This document shows positions 6,549-11,563 of a DNA stretch of 11,563 bases, piece after piece; the stretch's first letter is position 1, and the number at the start of each line of letters is the position of its first letter. Made by a program: the position numbers and the translations under genes. The notes below the pieces were generated by a model. That model was not told where the DNA came from. It made no database searches and saw only the letters and a program-made list of their open reading frames with translations. Origin of the DNA: an uncultured Lachnospira sp. (GTDB taxonomy: Bacteria; Bacillota; Clostridia; Lachnospirales; Lachnospiraceae). Location: positions 1 through 11,563 of the forward strand of contig CAKRKK010000060.1 in NCBI GenBank assembly GCA_934358235.1, read 5' to 3'.

Positions 6549-9047
6549 ATGGATAATAAGTTATATAAGCTGATGGATTGGCCGGCAATAGAAGAAATTG
6601 TATATTCTGAATGCAGTCATCCTAAAAGAATATTGGGAGGTCATCGCGTAAAAGAAGGTTTTCTTATTCAGGTATTCCGGCCAGATGCAGTACAGGTGAG
6701 TGTTTCTGTAAGTGAAAGAAAGAAAAAGGTGCAGATGGAGAAGGTTGATGACGCAGGCTTCTTCGCAGCACTTCTTCCACTAAAGAAGCAGGTGAATTAT
6801 ATTCTTAATATAGAAGATAAAAATGGTATAGTAAGGCAGTATGTAGATCCGTATTCATATGATGATTATGATACAGCAAAGAATCTGTTTAACAGATTTA
6901 CAGAAGGCACAGAAGATAAAGCATATGAACTTATGGGTGGACATGAGTGCGAAAAGGATGGCGTTAAAGGTACACTTTTTAGAACATGGGCACCATATGC
7001 ACTGCGTGTAAGCATAGTAGGAAACTTTAACAATTGGGATGGCCGTATATACCAGATGGAAAGAATTACAGAGAATGGAATATATGAGCTGTTTATTCCG
7101 GGACTTGAAGCGGGCACGGAGTATATGTATGAGATTAAGTTTCATGGCTCCTTAACAGTATTAAAGGAGGATCCTTATGCACTTGCGGCAACAAGGCAGG
7201 CAGATTCACATTCTGTAGTTACTAAAAACACAGCGGCAAAGCGTATTGTGCAAAACAAGGCGGACACAGTCAGAAACAGAGCTGGTCTTGAGCATAAACA
7301 AAAGACAGCTAATAGGGGAACAATATCAATACTTGAGGTAAGGCTTAAGGATATTGCAGAAATAACAGGCTCGGATGCTGATTATAGCACTATGGCGGAC
7401 AGCCTTATAAAATATGTAAAGAAAACAGGTTATACACACATACAGCTTATGTCAGACAGCAATACATTTAGTAAAAAAGGATACAGCTATGCGGCTGCAA
7501 GCTATTATGTTCCTGTAACTAAATATGGAAGCTCTGATGATTTCAGGAAATTCATAAATAAGCTTCATGCTGCTTCAATAGGAGTTATTTTAGAGTGGAA
7601 TGGTGCTTATTTTGGATGTGATGTGCGTGGGATTGTCAACTTTGATGGCAGTAGCTGCTATGGATATCTTAAGCCAGGACTTGACAGAAAACCATACAGG
7701 GATGTTACAACCTTTGCATACGATAAGGGAGAAGTAAGGAGCTTTCTTATATCTAATCTTTCATTATGGCTAGAAAGGTATGATATAGATGGAATCAGAC
7801 TTACGGACGTAGCAACTATGCTATATCTTGATTATGGAAAGAATCCTGGAGAATGGACACCTAATATGTATGGTGGCAACGAGAATCTCGATGCAATTGA
7901 TTTCATAAAACAGATGAATGCTTATATACATACGATAAAGCCGGGAGCTGTAAGCATTGCGGATGAAACAAGCAGATGGCCTGGCGTTACAGAGAATGAT
8001 GAGGATACTTCACTAGGCTTTGATTACAAGCTTAATGATGGATTTGCTGAAGAATTAAGGGAGTTTATAAAACAGGATCCATTGTTTAGAAAGGGAGTCT
8101 ATAACAAGCTTACTTATGAAATGTTTTATCATTATAAGGAGCATTTTATGACATCATTAGCCTATGATGCACTTGAGGGGGCTTCCGTGTATGAACTTGC
8201 GGCAGGTAACAGCCTAAAGAGCAGGCTGTCGGATATAAGGGCTATGCTGGGATATATATATACTTATCCTGGTACGAAGTGTCTTTCCTTTGGTAATGAT
8301 ACAGGCGTGCTTATGACTGGGGAGGAAAGTGTTAAAGAGGCTTTAGAAAGACTGACTGATACAGAATATAAGAAAATGCTTGCTTATGTAGGCAGGCTTA
8401 ACGAACTGTATAAGTCTGAGAAAGCCTTGTATGAGCTGGATGACAGCACAGATGGCTTCAACTGGATAGACAATTATAATGCTGCTGAAACTGTGTTAGC
8501 ATATGAAAGAATCAGCGAGGCAGGTGAAAAGCTGCTTATAGCTGTGAATTTTACACCTGTCAGCCGTATGGATTATATTCTTAGGATACCAGCAATGGGA
8601 CGTTATCATCTGCTTCTTAATAGTAATTCAGCAGATTATTGTGATGAAGAAAGTACAGATAGTAAGGCAGTTGTATGTTCAACGATACAGAAGGATGATA
8701 ATGATAATTATGAAGTCAGGATAAATCTTCCTTCATCGGGCATTGTGATATACAGGTACGAGCAATATAGTGAGTTAGAGATAAAAGAGCTTACTATTAA
8801 AAATGAAGCCATGTCAGCAAAGCTAGAGGCAGAAAAGAAGGCACAGCTTGCAAGAGAGCTTGCTATTAAAGCTGATGAAGAGGCTAAAAGAGCTGCAGAA
8901 GCAGAAAGAATAGCAAAAGAAAGTCTTAAGCTTGCCAGAAAGGCAAGAAATGAGGCGGAGAAGAAGGCTGAAGAAGCAGCAAAGGAAAGTATACGGATTG
9001 ATGAGCAGATGCATCAGAAATTAATTGAATTAAAGAATAGTAAATAA
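6549..9047 (+). CDS. Glycogen branching enzyme-like protein, predicted catalytically inactive, with coiled-coil tail
   Basis: The product is 832 residues against 728 for E. coli GlgB. Domains in order are a GlgB N1-like segment (about 15-100), a CBM48 domain (about 140-225, with RTWAPYALRVSIVGNFNNWD), a GH13 barrel (about 255-600), the GlgB C-terminal beta domain (NFTPVSRMDY to about 736) and a charged Ala/Glu/Lys coiled coil (about 740-832). Against E. coli GlgB the four catalytic motifs align without gaps at an offset of 14. Of the seven invariant residues only R417 (R403) and D540 (D526) remain. D335 is E349, H340 is Y354, the nucleophile D405 is T419 with an Asp shifted to 420, the acid/base E458 is D472, and H525 is Y539. 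The HDE motif is YDA and the GNEF loop is lost. The frame is open and motifs such as MLYLDY, NLDAIDFIKQMN and RWPGVTE are kept, so selection appears to hold. Branching activity is very unlikely; a glucan-binding, regulatory or scaffolding role is inference. Confidence 0.85.
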   Translation: MDNKLYKLMDWPAIEEIVYSECSHPKRILGGHRVKEGFLIQVFRPDAVQVSVSVSERKKKVQMEKVDDAGFFAALLPLKKQVNYILNIEDKNGIVRQYVDPYSYDDYDTAKNLFNRFTEGTEDKAYELMGGHECEKDGVKGTLFRTWAPYALRVSIVGNFNNWDGRIYQMERITENGIYELFIPGLEAGTEYMYEIKFHGSLTVLKEDPYALAATRQADSHSVVTKNTAAKRIVQNKADTVRNRAGLEHKQKTANRGTISILEVRLKDIAEITGSDADYSTMADSLIKYVKKTGYTHIQLMSDSNTFSKKGYSYAAASYYVPVTKYGSSDDFRKFINKLHAASIGVILEWNGAYFGCDVRGIVNFDGSSCYGYLKPGLDRKPYRDVTTFAYDKGEVRSFLISNLSLWLERYDIDGIRLTDVATMLYLDYGKNPGEWTPNMYGGNENLDAIDFIKQMNAYIHTIKPGAVSIADETSRWPGVTENDEDTSLGFDYKLNDGFAEELREFIKQDPLFRKGVYNKLTYEMFYHYKEHFMTSLAYDALEGASVYELAAGNSLKSRLSDIRAMLGYIYTYPGTKCLSFGNDTGVLMTGEESVKEALERLTDTEYKKMLAYVGRLNELYKSEKALYELDDSTDGFNWIDNYNAAETVLAYERISEAGEKLLIAVNFTPVSRMDYILRIPAMGRYHLLLNSNSADYCDEESTDSKAVVCSTIQKDDNDNYEVRINLPSSGIVIYRYEQYSELEIKELTIKNEAMSAKLEAEKKAQLARELAIKADEEAKRAAEAERIAKESLKLARKARNEAEKKAEEAAKESIRIDEQMHQKLIELKNSK

Positions 9048-9083
9048 TTAAAAGCCCTTCTTTAAAGGCAGAAAGGAATACGT

Positions 9084-9896
9084 ATGACAGAGATAAACAC
9101 AATAATCAGCCAGATTACCCATTGGGGTCTGTCAGGCTTGTGGAAAATTGTATTTGCATTATTAATATGGTTTATTGGAAAGAAAGTTATTGCTATAAGT
9201 ATAAAGTTCTTAAGGAAGGTATTCGATAAGGGAAGTCTGGATGCAGGTGTTGTTAATTTTACGATGTCAATTATAAGATTTGCATTATATGCAGTTCTTA
9301 TACTTATGGTTATCGATGAGCTTGGAATACAGACTACGTCACTTATAACAGTATTTGGTTCTGCAGCACTTGCTGTTGGTATGTCATTACAGGGTTCACT
9401 TTCTAACTTTGCTGGTGGTGTATTAATACTTATATTTAAGCCCTTTAAGGTCGGTGACTATATTGTAGTGGGTAATTATGAAGGTACGGTCAGAACGATA
9501 GAGCTTTTATATACAAGGCTTACAACAGTTGATAATAAGGTTGTAATGCTTCCTAATGGTACATTATCCAACTCCAATATTGTAAATGTGGGTGCAGAGG
9601 ATTACCGAAGGCTTGATATAGAAATGTCAATAGGCTATTCCTCAGATCTTAAGCTTGCAAAGACACTGCTTAATAAAATAATCAATGCAAATACAGCAAT
9701 AATAAAAGACAAGGAAATAAAGGTTATAGTTAAGAGTCTTGATGAATCCTGTGTAACACTTGAAACAAGAACGTGGGTAAAAACAGAGGATTATTGGGAT
9801 ACAAAATTTACGCTGCTGGAGGAATACAAGGCAGAGTTTGATAAGAATGGAATTGAAATACCATTCAATCAGATGGATGTTCATATTATACAGTAG
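9084..9896 (+). CDS. mscS: Small-conductance mechanosensitive channel, MscS family
   Basis: This 270-residue membrane protein has the E. coli MscS layout: TM1 about 18-37, TM2 about 59-77, and the pore helix TM3 about 84-118 with AVGMSLQGSLSNFAGG. A cytoplasmic vestibule domain follows, with FKVGDYIVVG, VMLPNGTLSNSNIVN and FNQMDVHI near the end. E. coli pore constriction residues L105 and L109 correspond to L96 and M100, and the hinge G113 to G104, so one constricting Leu is Met. The channel opens under membrane tension to release osmolytes during hypo-osmotic shock. An AGAAAGGA lies shortly before the ATG. It begins 36 nt after the GlgB-like stop with no clear terminator between, and a strong terminator follows, so it is the last gene of the unit. 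The family is certain; a link to the glucan-related neighbour is inference. Confidence 0.93.
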   Translation: MTEINTIISQITHWGLSGLWKIVFALLIWFIGKKVIAISIKFLRKVFDKGSLDAGVVNFTMSIIRFALYAVLILMVIDELGIQTTSLITVFGSAALAVGMSLQGSLSNFAGGVLILIFKPFKVGDYIVVGNYEGTVRTIELLYTRLTTVDNKVVMLPNGTLSNSNIVNVGAEDYRRLDIEMSIGYSSDLKLAKTLLNKIINANTAIIKDKEIKVIVKSLDESCVTLETRTWVKTEDYWDTKFTLLEEYKAEFDKNGIEIPFNQMDVHIIQ

Positions 9897-9919
9897 TACA
9901 ATCAGGTTTTATAACAGAT

Positions 9920-9954
9920 GGCTGCCGCCTGCTTTGCAGGAAGGCAGCCTTTTT
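9920..9954 (+). terminator. Strong rho-independent terminator after mscS
   Basis: GGCTGCC (9920-9926) pairs with GGCAGCC (9943-9949) and CCTGC (9928-9932) with GCAGG (9936-9940). This gives 12 pairs with a 1x2 internal loop and a TTT loop, followed by five T (9950-9954) and a further T-rich stretch. It ends the six-gene unit. Confidence 0.93.
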
Positions 9955-10026
9955 ATTTGCAGCCTTTTATTTATCACAATTTTTACTTATTTTTTACATT
10001 ATTTAGTCACATTTTCCAATTATTAT

Positions 10027-10056
10027 ACAATTGTTCACAGGAAAACGCGTTGTGAA
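10027..10056. promoter_or_regulatory. Nested palindromes upstream of the VTC gene
   Basis: ACAATTGT (10027-10034) and AACGCGTT (10044-10051) are perfect 8-bp palindromes, and TTCACA (10034-10039) pairs with TGTGAA (10051-10056) across an 11-nt gap. The cluster lies about 50 nt before the start at 10105, where an operator would be expected. No convincing -35/-10 pair could be fixed around it, though TATACA (10024-10029) could be a -10. The regulator is unknown. Confidence 0.3.
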
Positions 10057-10091
10057 GTAATGAAACGTCATAAGTGCTTGTAATAATGATT

Positions 10092-10096
10092 GGAGG
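10092..10096 (+). promoter_or_regulatory. Ribosome binding site deciding the VTC start
   Basis: GGAGG sits 8 nt before ATG 10105. A TTG at 10090 in the same frame overlaps this site, so it is not a credible start. Confidence 0.8.
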
Positions 10097-10104
10097 TTAG
10101 GCGT

Positions 10105-10983
10105 ATGGCAATCGAGGTGTTTAACAGATATGAGAAGAAGTATATGCTTGATGAGATAACATTTAGAAAACTGCTGAACCGTATATCTGATTATATGGAG
10201 GCTGATAAGTATAACAGAGATGGTCAGTTTTACAGTATAAGTAATATTTATTATGACACAAAGGATAACAGACTTATAAGAAGTTCAATAGAAAAACCGG
10301 TATATAAGGAAAAACTCAGAATGAGAAGTTATGGGACCCCGGATATAAAAGATAAGGTTTTTCTTGAAATCAAGAAAAAATATAATGGAATTGTTAATAA
10401 ACGCCGTACATCAATTGTATTAGAGGATGCATACAGATATATGGAAAAAGGAATATTTCCATCTGAAACAGAGTGCTTAAACAGGCAGGTGCTAAGGGAA
10501 ATAGAGTATTTTAAAGAACTATATGACTTAGAACCAAAGGTTTATCTTTCATATGACAGATATGCTTTTTTTGAAAAAAATGATGGCGATTTCAGAGTTA
10601 CCTTTGATACTAATATTACAACGCGCAGAGGCGATGTAAGGCTGGAAAGCGGAAGTTATGGTAACAGGCTGCTTCCACAGAATATATATCTTATGGAAAT
10701 TAAGATAAATGGAGCTGTGCCTATGTGGTTTACAGCCTGCCTGTCAGACCTTAGGATATATCCGGTTTCATTCTCAAAATATGGTACAGAATATAAAAGA
10801 TATGTTCTTGAAGGCTATGATAGGGATACAGAGCTGCCAGTTAAAGAAGCTGAGGGCTCACGCAGTATATTTTATATAAACCATAAGACTTCTGCATACG
10901 AAGGTGCAGGCAGATATAAAAACAGTAATGATAAGGTGGAGGATTTATACGCGGAAGAAAAAAGCAATGTAATATGTGTGTAA
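10105..10983 (+). CDS. VTC-domain protein, polyphosphate polymerase-like (CYTH/TTM superfamily)
   Basis: This 292-residue protein carries the tunnel-fold VTC domain across about residues 3-240. The conserved charged residues alternate along strands as expected for triphosphate binding: FNRYEKKY (R8, E10, K11, K12), YYDT (49-52), KEKLRMR (68-74), FLEIKKK (E88, K90), NKRR (98-101), SYDRYAF (D151, R152), MEIK (E198, K200) and SKYGTEY (K225). In yeast Vtc4 this domain makes polyphosphate from ATP; bacterial copies are usually annotated as polyphosphate polymerase-domain proteins, with activity mostly untested. The last 50 or so residues are polar and low in recognisable motifs. No signal peptide or membrane segment is seen, so it probably faces the cytoplasm beside the DUF4956 membrane protein encoded 57 nt downstream. 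From memory, bacterial VTC genes often sit with DUF4956 and CotH-kinase genes. The domain call is strong; the product made is inference. Confidence 0.85.
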   Translation: MAIEVFNRYEKKYMLDEITFRKLLNRISDYMEADKYNRDGQFYSISNIYYDTKDNRLIRSSIEKPVYKEKLRMRSYGTPDIKDKVFLEIKKKYNGIVNKRRTSIVLEDAYRYMEKGIFPSETECLNRQVLREIEYFKELYDLEPKVYLSYDRYAFFEKNDGDFRVTFDTNITTRRGDVRLESGSYGNRLLPQNIYLMEIKINGAVPMWFTACLSDLRIYPVSFSKYGTEYKRYVLEGYDRDTELPVKEAEGSRSIFYINHKTSAYEGAGRYKNSNDKVEDLYAEEKSNVICV

Positions 10984-11040
10984 TACCAAAGCGGCTAAAA
11001 AGAATAAAATACAGGAAATAAGATTAAAGGAGTGATAAGT

Positions 11041-11563
11041 ATGTTTAATACAATATTTACAGCAGTATCAGATGGTTCAATTAGTATAGCTCAAGCAGCA
11101 ATAGCAATAGGAACAGCATTTATAATAGGATTCATAATAGCAGCAGTATATATGTTTATGTGTAAAAAAGAAGGTTATCAGAAGAACTTTATAATAGGCC
11201 TTGCAATGCTGCCAGCAGTTGTGGCTGTTGTTATTTTACTCGTAGGAAGTAATGTGGCAAGGGCATTTTCAATGGCAGGAGCCTTTGCACTTGTAAGATT
11301 CAGAAGCGCACCAGGAAGTGCCAAGGATATATCAATTGTGTTCTTTACTATGGCAGCAGGTCTTGCGTGTGGACTTGGATATGTAACATTTGCAGCAGTA
11401 TTTACAGTAGTTATGCTCCTTGTGCTTATTGGAGCAACCATGATGGGCTTTGGAGATAGAAGGACAGATAGAAAACAGCTTAAGATTACAATACCAGAGA
11501 ATCTAAATTATAGTTCAGTATTTGATGATATATTTGATAAATATACATCAGAATACAGGCTCG
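11041..11563 (+). CDS. DUF4956 membrane protein, C-terminus beyond the window
   Basis: The frame is open from ATG 11041 to the window end, giving 174 residues without a stop, so the gene is cut by the window edge and not broken. AAAGGAG (11026-11032) lies 8 nt before the ATG. Hydrophobic segments lie at about 17-40, 50-69, 97-115 and 117-135, with the family hallmark GAFALVRFRSAPGSAKDIS at 80-98 between the second and third. From 136 the chain turns polar (GDRRTDRKQLKITIPENL), a cytoplasmic C-terminal domain. The function is unknown. Its place directly after a VTC-domain gene matches the recurrent bacterial pairing and suggests a membrane partner for the polyphosphate polymerase-like protein, possibly in export or anchoring, which is inference. 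Confidence 0.87.
   Translation, partial: MFNTIFTAVSDGSISIAQAAIAIGTAFIIGFIIAAVYMFMCKKEGYQKNFIIGLAMLPAVVAVVILLVGSNVARAFSMAGAFALVRFRSAPGSAKDISIVFFTMAAGLACGLGYVTFAAVFTVVMLLVLIGATMMGFGDRRTDRKQLKITIPENLNYSSVFDDIFDKYTSEYRL

Noticed and set aside
8823..9014. Minus-strand Cys/Leu/Phe-rich frame
   Set aside because: It is the complement of the repetitive Ala/Glu/Lys coiled-coil codons and has no start signals.
6549..9047. Frameshift or sequence error as the reason for the missing GlgB catalytic residues
   Set aside because: The frame is continuous, the spacing between all four catalytic motifs equals that of E. coli GlgB, and the flanking motif residues are kept, so isolated substitutions are the better explanation.
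9048..9083. Hairpin GCCCTT-CTTT-AAAGGC between the GlgB-like gene and mscS
   Set aside because: The stem is short with a mismatch, has no T tract, and runs into the mscS ribosome binding region; not a terminator.
9838..10083. An 81-codon + strand frame spanning the mscS end and the terminator
   Set aside because: It overlaps mscS and reads through a strong terminator hairpin, has no ribosome binding site and no recognisable protein features.
1..11563. CRISPR arrays, insertion sequences, tRNA genes and phage genes
   Set aside because: No regularly spaced repeats, transposase motifs, tRNA cloverleaf sequences or phage proteins were seen on reading through both strands by eye.

Overview
The window looks like chromosomal DNA from a low-GC anaerobic Firmicute, most likely a Clostridia member of the Lachnospiraceae type. 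The grounds are AT-rich sequence, heavy use of AGA and ATA codons, strong GGAGG-type ribosome binding sites, an [FeFe] hydrogenase and a bacterial VTC/DUF4956 pair. The family assignment is inference. All recognisable genes lie on the + strand. I see no rRNA, tRNA, CRISPR array, insertion sequence or origin.

Region 1 (1-835): a short decayed coding remnant (160-354) resembles the C-terminal winged-helix end of a Fic or AAA_4/AlbA-type protein. It sits between a good sigma-A-like promoter (112-140) and a rho-independent terminator (370-402). A gene-free leader of about 430 bp follows, with Rex-like sites, an inverted repeat, direct repeats and a possible promoter.

Region 2 (836-9896): six tightly spaced genes, probably one transcript. 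(a) A NuoF-type 4Fe-4S domain fused to a GltD-like FAD/NAD(P) oxidoreductase. It overlaps by 7 nt (b) a complete M3-type [FeFe] hydrogenase. Together they resemble the 'glutamate synthase-linked' group A2 hydrogenase arrangement, for which physiology is poorly known. (c) A DUF1015 protein. (d) A cytoplasmic acetyl-esterase-like alpha/beta hydrolase. (e) An 832-residue glycogen-branching-enzyme-like protein that keeps the GlgB domain plan but has lost the catalytic nucleophile and four more of the seven invariant GH13 residues, and carries a long coiled-coil tail. (f) A small MscS-type mechanosensitive channel. A strong terminator (9920-9954) closes the unit.

Region 3 (9955-11563): a short intergenic stretch with nested palindromes, then a VTC-domain (polyphosphate polymerase-like) protein, then a DUF4956 membrane protein cut by the window end. 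This pair looks like the start of a second operon.

The most unusual item is the GlgB-like pseudoenzyme with its coiled-coil tail. It is encoded between an esterase and a mechanosensitive channel, downstream of a hydrogenase module. Its intact reading frame and gap-free match to GlgB through the catalytic motifs argue for a retained non-catalytic role, such as glucan binding or scaffolding, rather than decay.
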